Shown here: in pieces, positions 8,101 through 16,388 of the stretch
Layout of the letters: every line of letters begins with the position of its first letter
Position numbering within the stretch: the first letter of the stretch is position 1
DNA from: Rhodobacterales bacterium HKCCE3408
GTDB taxonomy: Bacteria; Pseudomonadota; Alphaproteobacteria; Rhodobacterales; Rhodobacteraceae
Length of the DNA stretch: 64,000 bases
Reading direction: 5' to 3'
NCBI GenBank assembly: GCA_015689705.1
Contig: WVSN01000006.1
Span: 62,001 to 126,000, forward strand
Program-made: the position numbers and the translations under genes
The notes under the pieces: generated by a model
What the model was told of the DNA's origin: nothing
The model's input: only the letters and a program-made list of their open reading frames with translations
Databases searched by the model: none

Positions 8101-9668
8101 TACTCGTACTGCTCCCGGTATTTGGCGACGATACGCTGGGCCAGAAGGTTCAGCCCGAGCGTGATGAAGAAGAGCGTGAAGGCGAGCGCGAAGATCGCCA
8201 GCACGTCGATCGAGTCGAAGCCCGACCCCTCGCCGGTCAGCACTGCGACGATCCGCGTGGTGACGGTGACGACCGCGCCGAACGGGTTCGGCTCCAGCCC
8301 CGTGACGTTCGACAGCGCACCGGCGGCCAGCACCACGATCATCGTCTCGCCGATGGCGCGCGAGGCGGCCAGGACGATGGCGCCGACGATGCCCGGCAGG
8401 GCGGCCGGCAGGATGACCTTCGTCACCGTTTCGGACGGCGTCGCGCCAAGCCCGAGCGAGCCGTCGCGCATCGCCTGCGGCACGGCGTTGATGACGTCAT
8501 CGGACAGCGACGAGACGAACGGAACCAGCATCATGCCCATCACCACGCCGGCGGTCATCACCGACACGGTGTTCGGCATGATGGTCGAGCCCACCACGGC
8601 CTGCAGGAACGGCCCGATCGTGACCAGCGCGAAGATCCCGTAGACGATGGTCGGCACGCCGGCGAGAATCTCGAGCGCCGGCTTGACGAGGGACCGGACG
8701 CGCTTCGTGGCGAATTCCGACAGGTAGATCGCAGCGAACAGGCCGAGCGGCACCGAAACGAGCAGCGCCACGAGCGAGATGTAGAGCGTGCCCCAGATCA
8801 GCGGCAGGAAGCCGAGCGCGGATTCGTACTGTCCGTCCGGGCCCTCGGGCACGCCGACCACGTCGCCGGCCGGCGCCCATTCGAGGCCGAACAGGAAGTT
8901 GAAAAATCCGTATTCCGAGAAGAACCGCAGCGAAGGCGCAGTCAGCGCATAAAGGATCGCGACGGTCGTCAGGATCGCCATGGTCGAGGCGAAGACGAGA
9001 AAGCCGCGGACCCAGCGCTCGACCGAGATCCGGGCGCGGAAGTCGCGGCTGATGACGGCCAGTGACGCCAGGAAACCGATGGCGATCATCGCCAGCGCGA
9101 TCGTGGGGCCGAGCCAGCCCATCGTGCGGTCGAAGCGAATGAGATCCCGCGCCAGCGTCAGCATGCCCTGCGTGACGGTCGCGCCCACAACCTGCCCGTC
9201 GGCGCGCAGCCGTTCCTGCAAGGGGGCCAGATCGGCGCGCCAGGTCTCGACATCCTCGAAGGTCGCGTTGCCGTTGTCGATGTAACCCCGGATGGCCACG
9301 GCCAGCGTCTTGACGTTGGCGATGAACAGGTCGCGGCGGCCTGCCTCGCGGATCTCGATCTCGCGCTCGGTCAGGTCGCCGCGCTGATCAAGCGGCAGGC
9401 GCACCTCGGGCTGATCGCCGGGAATGATGGTCTCGACATAGACGTTCGACGCAAGCCCGGCGAAGAACGTCCACAGCATGATGAAAATGACGGCCGGCAC
9501 GAAGGTGGCCAGCGCCACGTGCCATCCATGCTGCTTGGGCAACGAATGCAGGCGGCGCTGATCTCCGCCGGAGGACGCGATGGCGCGGGACCGTCCGAGA
9601 AAGAAGCCGACAGCCGCCAAGACGAGGGCGACGAGAAGAACGGCCGGACCAGACAGGATCGCGCTCAT
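8100..9668 (-). CDS. pstC: Phosphate ABC transporter permease PstC
   Basis: A 522-residue permease with an N-terminal segment (LVALVLAAVGFFLGRSRAIA), a second membrane segment (VALATFVPAVIFIMLWTFFA), a periplasmic region about 75-165 and a C-terminal PstC membrane domain. EAA-type coupling loop: VPQAMRDGSLGLGATPSE. The long N-terminal half is the form usual in rhizobia and Rhodobacterales. It pairs with PstA to form the phosphate channel in the inner membrane. It lies 101 bases after pstS, across an intergenic region with two strong hairpins, and its stop overlaps the pstA start by one base. Confidence 0.95.
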   Translation of the reverse strand: MSAILSGPAVLLVALVLAAVGFFLGRSRAIASSGGDQRRLHSLPKQHGWHVALATFVPAVIFIMLWTFFAGLASNVYVETIIPGDQPEVRLPLDQRGDLTEREIEIREAGRRDLFIANVKTLAVAIRGYIDNGNATFEDVETWRADLAPLQERLRADGQVVGATVTQGMLTLARDLIRFDRTMGWLGPTIALAMIAIGFLASLAVISRDFRARISVERWVRGFLVFASTMAILTTVAILYALTAPSLRFFSEYGFFNFLFGLEWAPAGDVVGVPEGPDGQYESALGFLPLIWGTLYISLVALLVSVPLGLFAAIYLSEFATKRVRSLVKPALEILAGVPTIVYGIFALVTIGPFLQAVVGSTIMPNTVSVMTAGVVMGMMLVPFVSSLSDDVINAVPQAMRDGSLGLGATPSETVTKVILPAALPGIVGAIVLAASRAIGETMIVVLAAGALSNVTGLEPNPFGAVVTVTTRIVAVLTGEGSGFDSIDVLAIFALAFTLFFITLGLNLLAQRIVAKYREQYE

Positions 9669-9689
9669 GTACCACCTAGCAGCTTCGGT

Positions 9690-9746
9690 TCGGGCCCGGC
9701 GCGCCGGGGCCCCAAGGGATCGGGCGGCCGTCTCCGGCCGCCCGCG
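9690..9746 (-). terminator. Two GC-rich hairpins between pstS and pstC
   Basis: The 101-base pstS-pstC gap holds two strong hairpins. One at 9721-9744 has a perfect 10-bp stem (CGGGCGGCCG paired with CGGCCGCCCG) and a TCTC loop. The other, about 9692-9712, is built from GGGCCCGGC and its near complement. Neither is followed by a T-run on the minus strand, so I read them as processing or RNA-stabilising structures at the 3' end of pstS that would let the binding protein be made in excess of the membrane subunits. That role is inferred from the general behaviour of binding-protein genes. Confidence 0.6.
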
Positions 9747-9769
9747 ATGTCAGTTTCGGACCGGCAGGA

Positions 9770-10795
9770 TCAGAGACCCGCGGCGGTCGCCTGCACTTCG
9801 TCCAGCTCGGCTTCGGGCAGGGCGACGAGGCCGTATTCGGCGAGCGGGCCGCCCGGGCCGGCGATCTCGTCGCTGAGGAAGAACTCGACGTATTCCTGCA
9901 GGCCCGGGATCACGCCGATATGTTCGGCTTTCACGTAGAACTGCAGCGGACGCGAGACGGGGTATTCGCCCGAGGCGATGGTCTCGGTCGACGGCTCGAC
10001 GCCCGACATGGTCGCGACCTGCAGGCGGTCGGTGTTGTTTTCGTAGAACGACAGGCCGAAGACGCCGATGCCCGTGGGCGTGGAGTCGAGGTTGGCCAGC
10101 GTCTGGGTGTAGTCGCCCTCGATGTCGACCGACGCGCCGTCGGTGCGGATCGCGAGGCAGGCCTCTTCGGCCGCATCTTCGTCCATGCCCATGCCGGTCA
10201 TGGCTTCGAACGCGCCGGTCTCTTCGCAACCCGCGAGGATCACGTTCTCTTCGAAGACTTCACGGGTGCCGTGGTTGGTGCCCGGGATGAAGGCGTTGAT
10301 CGGCTGATCCGGCAGGTCCGGATTCACGTCCGACCAGGACATGTTCGGGTTGGCGACCATCTCGCCGTCCATCGGGATCTCGGCGGCCAGCGCCATGTAC
10401 CAGTCGGCCGGGGTGAAGGCGAAGCCCGGGCCGTTGATGTCCGACGCGAAGACGATGCCGTCATAGCCGAAGCGGATCTCGATCGGCGTGACGCCGTTCG
10501 CCGCGCAGGTCTCACGCTCCGAATCGCGCATCAGGGAGGACGAGTTCGCGATGTCGATGGTGCCTTCGCCGACGCCCTCGCAGAGCAGGCGACGGCCGGT
10601 CGACGACCCGCCGCCCTCGACGACCGGGGTCTCGAAGTCGGTCTCGGCGCCGAACGCCTCGGCCACGATGTTTGCGTAGGGCAGAACCGTGGAAGAGCCG
10701 GCGATCTGGATGTTCGTGCGGGTCTGGGCGGCAGCCGCCGTCGCGGACAGCGCGGCCACGGCCAGCACCGACACGGACAGTTTCGTGAAAGACAT
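9770..10795 (-). CDS. pstS: Phosphate-binding periplasmic protein PstS
   Basis: A 341-residue periplasmic binding protein. A Sec signal peptide covers about residues 1-23 (LSVSVLAVAALSATAAAAQ). Phosphate-binding loops are visible: IAGSSTVLPYA near the mature N-terminus, VVEGGGSSTGRRLL and later TNHGTREVFEE. It delivers phosphate to PstC/PstA. It is the first gene of the operon, and a Pho box lies about 90 bases upstream of its ATG. Length and motifs match the longer alphaproteobacterial PstS type. Confidence 0.96.
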   Translation of the reverse strand: MSFTKLSVSVLAVAALSATAAAAQTRTNIQIAGSSTVLPYANIVAEAFGAETDFETPVVEGGGSSTGRRLLCEGVGEGTIDIANSSSLMRDSERETCAANGVTPIEIRFGYDGIVFASDINGPGFAFTPADWYMALAAEIPMDGEMVANPNMSWSDVNPDLPDQPINAFIPGTNHGTREVFEENVILAGCEETGAFEAMTGMGMDEDAAEEACLAIRTDGASVDIEGDYTQTLANLDSTPTGIGVFGLSFYENNTDRLQVATMSGVEPSTETIASGEYPVSRPLQFYVKAEHIGVIPGLQEYVEFFLSDEIAGPGGPLAEYGLVALPEAELDEVQATAAGL

Positions 10796-10879
10796 GTGAA
10801 GCGTCTCCGTTTCAGTATGTGGTCAGGGCACGCGCCCCTCGCGCGCCTCGACCCGGCAGCTATCGCGGGCCCGCAATGC

Positions 10880-10912
10880 TTTTGTGACACCTGCGTAACG
10901 ATTTTATGACAA
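10880..10912 (-). promoter_or_regulatory. Pho box upstream of pstS (three 11-bp units)
   Basis: Read on the minus strand, the sequence shows TTGTCAT-AAAA-TCGTTAC-GCAG-GTGTCAC-AAAA, i.e. three 7-base half-sites separated by 4 bases, an 11-base period. This is the standard arrangement for PhoB binding, where each dimer covers two half-sites. Outer half-sites (10906-10912 and 10884-10890) are close to the TGTCA consensus; the middle one is weaker. It lies about 90 bases before the pstS start. A plausible -10 (GATAGC, about 10862-10867) follows at suitable distance, consistent with PhoB replacing a -35 element. Confidence 0.8.
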
Positions 10913-11059
10913 CGCGGGCGACGTGGCGGCAGCCTGCCGAAAGACAATGTCCCGAACGCCAGATTGGCCGGCTCCCGGCCCTCCTCCGGCCGTCACGACG
11001 CTGGCGCCGAAAAGTGGTGGACGGAATCGCGCCGGCCCGGCCGTCTGCGAATTCCGCCG

Positions 11060-11380
11060 CTATTCGCCGACCGACGTGCCGGCCTGAAGCTCGGCCGCGA
11101 TCTGGCCCGCCCAATCGCCGATGATCGGTATGAAGTCGATCTGCGCCAGCGCCCAGACGATGACAGACAGCAGAAGGCCACCGCCGACCACTGTCCCGAG
11201 CCCGAGCGCCATGCCGCGCAGGAACTGGAAGAACAGCAGCCGCGGCATCGAGTTCTGGACCCGGATGAAGCGATGCCCGTTCAGCTTGGCCAGCTCGCGG
11301 CGCAGCCCCGCCACCTCGACCTCGAGCGCCTTGATCGGCTCCTCGGGCTCTTCCGTCTTTCGCTTCGCTCTAGTCGCCAT
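11060..11380 (-). CDS. DUF5665 family small membrane protein
   Basis: A 106-residue protein with a charged N-terminal coiled-coil-like segment (EEPIKALEVEVAGLRRELAKLNGHRF) followed by one membrane segment (GLGTVVGGGLLLSVIVWALA) and a short C-terminal tail. The motif RLLFFQFLRGMALGLGT is what I associate with the DUF5665 family, whose function is not known. It overlaps the upstream monooxygenase-like gene by 11 bases, so the two are probably made together. Nothing links it functionally to the pst operon, which starts 265 bases further on. Confidence 0.75.
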   Translation of the reverse strand: MATRAKRKTEEPEEPIKALEVEVAGLRRELAKLNGHRFIRVQNSMPRLLFFQFLRGMALGLGTVVGGGLLLSVIVWALAQIDFIPIIGDWAGQIAAELQAGTSVGE

Positions 11381-11693
11381 AAACCGCCGCCACGTCGTAC
11401 ATCACGGGTTCGAAATCCCGGCACAGTGCCGTGATCTCGCGGTTGCGCGTGCGCATCTCGTCGCTGCGCAGCATGGCCTGGAAATCCTCGCGCCGGCGCC
11501 ACTGGGAATAGCTCGCCACGCGCGTCTGGGCGTCGTTGACGTGCAGCCCGGCCCCGATGAAGCCCGGCTGGTTGCTGATGAACTGGTCGTAAGCGGAGAC
11601 GAGAAGATCGACGAGATCCTGGCACGTGCCCGGAGTCGTCTCGAACGTCGTAATGACGGTTTGCAGGTCCTGGCCCTGACGGATCTCGGGCAT
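11370..11693 (-). CDS. Antibiotic biosynthesis monooxygenase (ABM) domain protein
   Basis: A 107-residue dimeric alpha/beta-barrel (ferredoxin-like) domain. Seen: QDLQTVITTFETTPGTCQDL, QPGFIGAGLHVNDAQTRVASYSQW (spread over the middle), and DFQAMLRSDEM, the pattern of ABM/YgiN-type domains that in other members oxidise quinols or small aromatics or act as heme degraders. Substrate unknown. I place the start at ATG 11693, six bases after a strong AGGAGGT; a GTG at 11702 would overlap that site. Its ribosome binding site lies inside an 8-bp stem (see separate entry). Confidence 0.78.
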   Translation of the reverse strand: MPEIRQGQDLQTVITTFETTPGTCQDLVDLLVSAYDQFISNQPGFIGAGLHVNDAQTRVASYSQWRRREDFQAMLRSDEMRTRNREITALCRDFEPVMYDVAAVYGD

Positions 11694-11698
11694 GGCGC

Positions 11699-11741
11699 GC
11701 ACCTCCTGCCGACAACCCTAACAAGGGTCAGCGGGAGGTGC
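11699..11741 (-). promoter_or_regulatory. Hairpin that can mask the ribosome binding site of the ABM gene
   Basis: On the minus strand GCACCTCC (11734-11741) is an exact complement of GGAGGTGC (11699-11706), and inside lies a second exact 5-bp stem (ACCCT with AGGGT, loop TGTT, 11715-11728). The 3' arm contains the AGGAGGT Shine-Dalgarno site of the ABM gene, whose ATG follows six bases later. Folded, the RNA would block initiation. It also lies just after the stop of the 82-residue gene at 11760 but has no T-run, so a terminator role is less likely. Confidence 0.6.
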
Positions 11742-11759
11742 TACCCGCCAGGGCGCGGC

Positions 11760-12008
11760 TTAGCGGTTGCTGACGCGCGGCCCGATCTGCGGCAGGCGCG
11801 TGCCGCGGTCGTCGATGTCGAAACCCGAACTGATTATGCCGCTGGGCTGGTGGAGGCGCGTCGTGGACGAGCTGTTCCAATTGCCGGAAAAGGCGAACAG
11901 GCTGACGAACACGACACCCATCAGAAGACCGAGCACCATCGTGTCAGCTTCGAGGAAGCCATCCTCGGCGACCATGAAATCATGGAAAAAGGTCATTTTT
12001 TTCACCAC
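11760..12008 (-). CDS. Small single-span membrane protein, function unknown
   Basis: An 82-residue protein (GTG start at 12008; ATG at 11996 gives 78 residues). One membrane segment is clear (VLGLLMGVVFVSLFAFSGNW, about 25-44); the C-terminal half is polar and ends in RLPQIGPRVSNR. I do not recognise a family. The start is uncertain: upstream of both candidates is a purine run (AAGAGTAAGTGGTG) without a strong GGAGG. Stop is followed by the hairpin that masks the downstream ABM start. The region before it (12009-12114) is relatively AT-rich and may hold its promoter. Confidence 0.55.
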   Translation of the reverse strand: MVKKMTFFHDFMVAEDGFLEADTMVLGLLMGVVFVSLFAFSGNWNSSSTTRLHQPSGIISSGFDIDDRGTRLPQIGPRVSNR

Positions 12009-12114
12009 TTACTCTTAACATCCCGTTACCGGGCACGGGCCGAACACACATCCCGTTGACCATGGATCATATGGGGCCGAAACGTGGCAAGAAATCCATA
12101 AATGTGGCAATAAT

Positions 12115-12576
12115 CTAGCGATATTGTTTCCGCAGAGCCTGATAGGCCGCCGCCGTGGCGGCATTGGCGAGGTTCAGGGACCGGATATGCGGCGATCGCA
12201 TCGGAAGATGGAAACCGCGCCCGGGATATTGGTCAACAATGTGGCGCGGCAGGCCAGTCGTCTCTCGCCCGAAGACCAGATAGGCGTCCTCGGGGTAGTC
12301 CGGCGTATAGAAGCTGTCCGGGGCGTCGTCCTCGAACAGGAACAGCTGGTCGGGTCGCGGGCGGCGCGCAGCGATGAAGGCCGCCCAGTCATCGAACTCG
12401 GCCAGCCGGACGTGGCGCCAGTAATCCAGCCCCGCCCGCCGCACCGATTTCTCCGAGAGGTCGAACCCGAGCGGATGGATCAGCACCAGTTCCATGTCGA
12501 GCGCCACGCAGGTGCGCCCGATCGTGCCGGTATTGCCCGGGATTTCCGGTTCGACGAGGACGATGGCCATGGACAT
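12115..12576 (-). CDS. trmL: tRNA (cytidine(34)-2'-O)-methyltransferase, SPOUT family
   Basis: A 153-residue SPOUT methyltransferase that 2'-O-methylates the wobble base of leucine tRNAs. Seen: IVLVEPEIPGNTGTIGRTC at the N-terminus, IHPLGFDLSEKSVRRAGLDYW, DAYLVFGRETTGLP and the trefoil-knot SAM-binding end RSLNLANAATAAAYQALRKQ. All are diagnostic. The ATG at 12576 starts MSMAIVLVEPE; the Met two codons later would also do. The longer open frame upstream has no match and is discarded. Transcribed away from the outer-membrane-like gene at 12714. Confidence 0.95.
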   Translation of the reverse strand: MSMAIVLVEPEIPGNTGTIGRTCVALDMELVLIHPLGFDLSEKSVRRAGLDYWRHVRLAEFDDWAAFIAARRPRPDQLFLFEDDAPDSFYTPDYPEDAYLVFGRETTGLPRHIVDQYPGRGFHLPMRSPHIRSLNLANAATAAAYQALRKQYR

Positions 12577-12713
12577 CGCGTGCGGCTCCGCAGGCTCGGT
12601 TCCGCGCCGCTCTAGGCAAAAAGGCCACGCGGCGCCAGCGTTTCGCAATATCGCGCTCAGGCTCGCCGCCGGCGTTAACCTGCCCTTAACCGTTTCGCGC
12701 GCGTCCTTGATGC

Positions 12714-13436
12714 ATGAAGAGGGGTGGCGCACTGGCAATTCTCGTGGCGGCCGTTCTGGCTGCACCCGCGCAGTCTGGACCCTGGGCGCGCGAACCTGGG
12801 GACGTGTTCCTGTCCTATGTCCTCAGCGCCGAGGACAGCCGCTCCGCGCTCGTCACCGGGTCGTTCGACCCCGCGCTCTATCACTCGCTCTACGGAGAAC
12901 TGGGTCTCGGCCACCGGCTCACGCTCGGCCTCGACGCGGGCTTCGACGACGAGACCCTGATGGCCCAGGGTTTCCTGCGCTACACACTCACGCGGCCGAC
13001 GCGACCGTTCCAGTTCGCCCTGGATGCCGGGATCGGCCTGCGGGACGGACCGGCTCAGGGTAGCTTCCCGGTGCTGCGCGCCGGCATCTCGGTTGGATAC
13101 GGATTCGGCGGCGGAGCGACGGATTGGGTGCCGTTCGTCGATCTCGACGGCGGGTGGCTCGCGCTTGATGCGACCTACATTACCGCGCCCGACCGCGACT
13201 GGGAGGTCTGGCAGACCGAGGCGACGCTCGGCCTGAACGTCACCGATCGCATCACCGGCCTACTCCAGCTCAAGGCCGAGGACTGGCCCGGCAGCGAACC
13301 GGCCGTCAGCCTGCGGCCGAGCCTTCTCTTCCGCTTCGGCGAGGACGGGACGACGCGCCTTCAGATCGGCGGACGGGTCTCGCTCTCTGGCGGTGACGAA
13401 ATGGGGTTGCGGATCGGGCTCTGGCAGGAATTCTGA
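12714..13436 (+). CDS. Secreted, probably outer-membrane beta-barrel protein
   Basis: A 240-residue protein with a signal peptide at 1-21 (ALAILVAAVLAAPAQSGPWA) and no later membrane helix. The rest alternates polar and hydrophobic residues in short glycine-bounded strands (LGLGHRLTLGLDAGFDDETL, FQFALDAGIGLRD, LRAGISVGYGFGGG, LQIGGRVSLSGG) and ends in phenylalanine, the usual C-terminal signal for Bam-dependent barrels. I infer an outer-membrane barrel of about 8-10 strands with unknown function. Four bases separate it from the next gene, suggesting co-expression, but no functional link is evident. Confidence 0.65.
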   Translation: MKRGGALAILVAAVLAAPAQSGPWAREPGDVFLSYVLSAEDSRSALVTGSFDPALYHSLYGELGLGHRLTLGLDAGFDDETLMAQGFLRYTLTRPTRPFQFALDAGIGLRDGPAQGSFPVLRAGISVGYGFGGGATDWVPFVDLDGGWLALDATYITAPDRDWEVWQTEATLGLNVTDRITGLLQLKAEDWPGSEPAVSLRPSLLFRFGEDGTTRLQIGGRVSLSGGDEMGLRIGLWQEF

Positions 13437-13440
13437 GGCC

Positions 13441-13917
13441 ATGGCCGACCAGGATCCGTTCCGAGACCCCGACGAAGAGGCGCGCGCGCTGGCCCGGCGC
13501 CTGATCGCCGAAGCCCGTCACGGCGCGCTTGCCGTGACAGGACCGGACGGGCATCCCTCCGTCACCCGCGTGGCGCTCGTGCCGGGGCCGGACTTCGCGC
13601 CGCTGACCCTCGTCTCCGACCTGTCGCCGCACACCGCCGCGCTTCGCGCCCACCCGCGCTGCTCGATCCTGATCGGCGAGCCTGGTCCGAAGGGCGATCC
13701 GCTGACCCATCCGCGCCTGACCCTGGAGGCCAGTGCCGAACAGGCGGACAAGGACGCGCTTCGGGCGCATTACCTGTCCGCCTATCCAAAGGCGACGCTC
13801 TACTACGATTTCGGGGATTTCCGCCTGTTCCGCCTCGCCCCTGTCGCGGGGCTGCTGAACGGCGGGTTCGGCAAGGCCTACAGATTGACGGCCGGAGATC
13901 TCCGGCCGCCGGGCTGA
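13441..13917 (+). CDS. Pyridoxamine 5'-phosphate oxidase-fold protein (HugZ-like)
   Basis: A 158-residue split-barrel flavin-binding-fold protein. Seen: ARRLIAEARHGALAVTGPDGHPSVTRVAL (first strands), LVSDLSPHTAALRAHPRCSILIGE and the C-terminal FGDFRLFRLAPVAGLLNGGFGKAY, a pattern shared with HugZ/HutZ-type proteins that bind heme or flavin. The C-terminal DUF2470 domain of full HugZ is absent, so heme degradation cannot be assumed. Start ATG 13441 follows the stop of the barrel gene by four bases. Its stop lies four bases before the convergent stop of the next gene. Confidence 0.8.
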   Translation: MADQDPFRDPDEEARALARRLIAEARHGALAVTGPDGHPSVTRVALVPGPDFAPLTLVSDLSPHTAALRAHPRCSILIGEPGPKGDPLTHPRLTLEASAEQADKDALRAHYLSAYPKATLYYDFGDFRLFRLAPVAGLLNGGFGKAYRLTAGDLRPPG

Positions 13918-13920
13918 ACG

Positions 13921-16215
13921 TCACAGCGCGTTTGCGCTTGCCGTCGCCAGCATCTCGCCTTTCACAGCCTCGGGCCATGTCAGGCGGATCGAGGTCCCGC
14001 CGGCGCCGTGCGCCGTGGTCGCGTAGGGCATCGCGAACACCGTCGCATCCGACCCGTTGATGACCGGCCCATGCGGCACCGCCGCGATCACGACATTGGC
14101 CCGCCCTCCGAAGGGCAGGCGCGCCGACAGGTCCGCTTCCCAGACCGGCTCGACGGAAGCGGCGGTCAGCTTCGTGGTCACCGGGTCGGCCGAGTCCTCG
14201 GCGATGCCGTGGAACGTATTGCCGATCATCAGAAGCCCCCGCGTCCGCGTCATGTCGAGCGCGTGCAGCGTCTCGTCCACCATCTCGACCCGGCCGAGCG
14301 GGCTGCCCTGGATCTGCTTGAACAGGTTGTCCGAGATGGTGAGCCCGTTGATGTAGTGGCCCGCGCCGTAGGGCTTGATGACGATGAACCGGAACCAGTC
14401 CGCGGCATCGGAAGAAAAGAAGATGTTCCCCGTGATCGTCATCCCGTGGAAGCTGTATTCCCCGTTCAGCCCGGGCTCGGGGTCGTGTTCATTGCCCCAT
14501 TCGAGGCAGCAGTTGTCGATGTAGTTTCCGGTGATGGTCGACTTGCCGTTGGTCTCGGTGAAGATCAGCCCGGCAGACCGCAGGCCATCGGTTTCGCTGT
14601 CGCCCTGGAACAGGTGGTTCCCGGTCAGGATGTTCCCGGTCCCGCCGACGACGCCGAAATGCCGGAAGCGGACGGAGCGGTTGTTGCGGATCTTCGCGTC
14701 ACCGGCGTTGACGTTGAACCCGATCGACACCCGGTCCTGCACGCGGGCGGCCTGTTCGTTCGACAGGAACTGGCAGCGGTCGATCTCGATGCCCTGGCAC
14801 CCGTCTCCGGCCGAGGTCAGGCCGCGGTCCTTCGGGCTCGTGAAGAAGCAGTCCTTCACCTGGAAGATCAACCCGTCCGACGGCAACAGCACGCCCGATC
14901 CCGTGCCCGCGTTGAGGAACTCGATGCCCTCGAGCCGGAAGCGCTGCAGGCTCTGCCAGCCCATGAAGTCGAGTAGGTAGCGGAAGCGGCGGAAGGTGTA
15001 GCTTTGCGAGGTCGGTGCGCCCCAGAGCGGCGCGGACAGCGTGACCGTGCCGGTCGCCTCGTTCTTCGCCTTCACGTAGACCTCGCGCCCGACCCCGGTG
15101 GCGGCGGTGACCAGCGCGCCGACCTCGATCGTCGAGACATTGGCGATACCGCTGAGCGTCAGGGGGTTGCCCGAGGACCAGGTGGCGGTCGCGGCCGCGA
15201 CGCCGTCATCCCAACCGGTCCCGCCGTCGGCGGTGATTTGTCCGTTCTTGAGGATACGGCGGTTGGCGTAAGTCGTCTTGTTGCCCACGATCGCCTGCAC
15301 ATCGAGCGGCGCATCGAGGACGATCCGGCGGCCCCGCATGTCGAAACCCTCGTGCTCGGACTGGTTGAACAGCGCCTGAAGCCCCTTCTTCAGGCCAAGC
15401 ACCTCGTCGCCCATCGCGTCGGCATAGCTGTCGAGCTCGAAATTCGCGCTCAGCGCCAGCCGCGTCGCGTCGGACATGATCAGCCGGCCCTCGAAGCGGA
15501 CCGGTGCGGTCATGGTCAGGTTCTGTCCGATCAGGTAATCGCCCGACGGCACCCTCACGACCCGGCCCATCGCGGCGTTGTCGGCGGCGACGAAGGCCGC
15601 GTGGTCGTCGGTCGTGCCGTCACCGATCGCGCCGTAGTCGCGCACATCGACCCAGTCCATCATCTTGCGGTGAAAGACCGAGGTGACATCCTCGACCGAC
15701 ACGCTCTCGACCCGGATCGTCCCGCCATTGGGCCCGGTCAGATCGATGCCGACATGACCGTAGCTGGCCGCATTGCCCCAGGGCATGTCGACGCCGACCC
15801 GCGTGCCCGTGCCGATGATGGCCGAGACGGTGACGACCTCTCCGTAGGACGTCATCGCGGTCTCGGTCCCGGTCTGCACGACACCGGCGATGTTCTGGCC
15901 ACCGGCATCGCCGGCCCATGCCGCGACGCGCACCCCGGGCAGGTTTCCGGCCAGGCATTTCACCCGGGCCGAGACCCGCGTGTAGAGCCCCGGCCGGACC
16001 GGCGTCTGTTCCATGAAGCGGATTGTCGTGACCGCGTCGACCTTCTGGACCTCGAGACAGGTGCCGAAGTCCTGATCGGCGGTGACGAGCGCCGCGTTCG
16101 ACGCGCTCGCCCACGTATCCGAGCCCGGCGTGCCGTCCCCGCGAGACCAGACCGACAGACCGTCGGCGAAGCTCGGCGGCATCAGCACAAGCCCGTCTGT
16201 GATCACCTGGTTCAT
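13921..16215 (-). CDS. Pectate-lyase/GH28-fold right-handed beta-helix protein
   Basis: A 764-residue protein. Residues 1-180 look like a carbohydrate-binding or jelly-roll type module (SVWSRGDGTPGSDTWASASN). At 191-210 comes VRDYGAIGDGTTDDHAAF, the entry motif of pectate-lyase-3/GH28-related beta helices, followed by parallel-helix-like repeats (ITGNYIDNCCLEW, ITGNIFFSSDAADWF, LTISDNLFKQIQG, LMIGNTFHGIAED). This architecture occurs in polysaccharide lyases and in phage tailspikes. No signal peptide is evident, so export would need another route. ATG 16215 has AAAGGGTG upstream; a longer frame start is not supported. No phage genes surround it. Substrate unknown. Confidence 0.72.
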   Translation of the reverse strand: MNQVITDGLVLMPPSFADGLSVWSRGDGTPGSDTWASASNAALVTADQDFGTCLEVQKVDAVTTIRFMEQTPVRPGLYTRVSARVKCLAGNLPGVRVAAWAGDAGGQNIAGVVQTGTETAMTSYGEVVTVSAIIGTGTRVGVDMPWGNAASYGHVGIDLTGPNGGTIRVESVSVEDVTSVFHRKMMDWVDVRDYGAIGDGTTDDHAAFVAADNAAMGRVVRVPSGDYLIGQNLTMTAPVRFEGRLIMSDATRLALSANFELDSYADAMGDEVLGLKKGLQALFNQSEHEGFDMRGRRIVLDAPLDVQAIVGNKTTYANRRILKNGQITADGGTGWDDGVAAATATWSSGNPLTLSGIANVSTIEVGALVTAATGVGREVYVKAKNEATGTVTLSAPLWGAPTSQSYTFRRFRYLLDFMGWQSLQRFRLEGIEFLNAGTGSGVLLPSDGLIFQVKDCFFTSPKDRGLTSAGDGCQGIEIDRCQFLSNEQAARVQDRVSIGFNVNAGDAKIRNNRSVRFRHFGVVGGTGNILTGNHLFQGDSETDGLRSAGLIFTETNGKSTITGNYIDNCCLEWGNEHDPEPGLNGEYSFHGMTITGNIFFSSDAADWFRFIVIKPYGAGHYINGLTISDNLFKQIQGSPLGRVEMVDETLHALDMTRTRGLLMIGNTFHGIAEDSADPVTTKLTAASVEPVWEADLSARLPFGGRANVVIAAVPHGPVINGSDATVFAMPYATTAHGAGGTSIRLTWPEAVKGEMLATASANAL

Positions 16216-16388
16216 GTCTTCACCCTTTCCGCGCGCACCACGCGCCAGCTCTGCCCCGTTCCGCGAAGGGGCCAGCCGGCCCCGGAAAGGAGGCCTCGAA
16301 TGTCCGATGTCAGGAAGGCCGACCCCCGTGGAAGGGGCCGGGTATGGCACGGTGTTCTACCGCAGAAGGGTAAACAGGGTCTTAATCC

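Noticed and set aside
6079-8643. An 854-codon open frame antisense to pstA/pstC
   Set aside because: Long antisense frames are expected in DNA of this GC content with strong third-position bias. The translated product is rich in Arg, Asp and His with no domain, and the opposite strand carries clear pst genes.
13921-16215. Prophage remnant around the tailspike-like gene
   Set aside because: No capsid, terminase, integrase or lysis gene lies nearby; neighbours are ordinary chromosomal genes.
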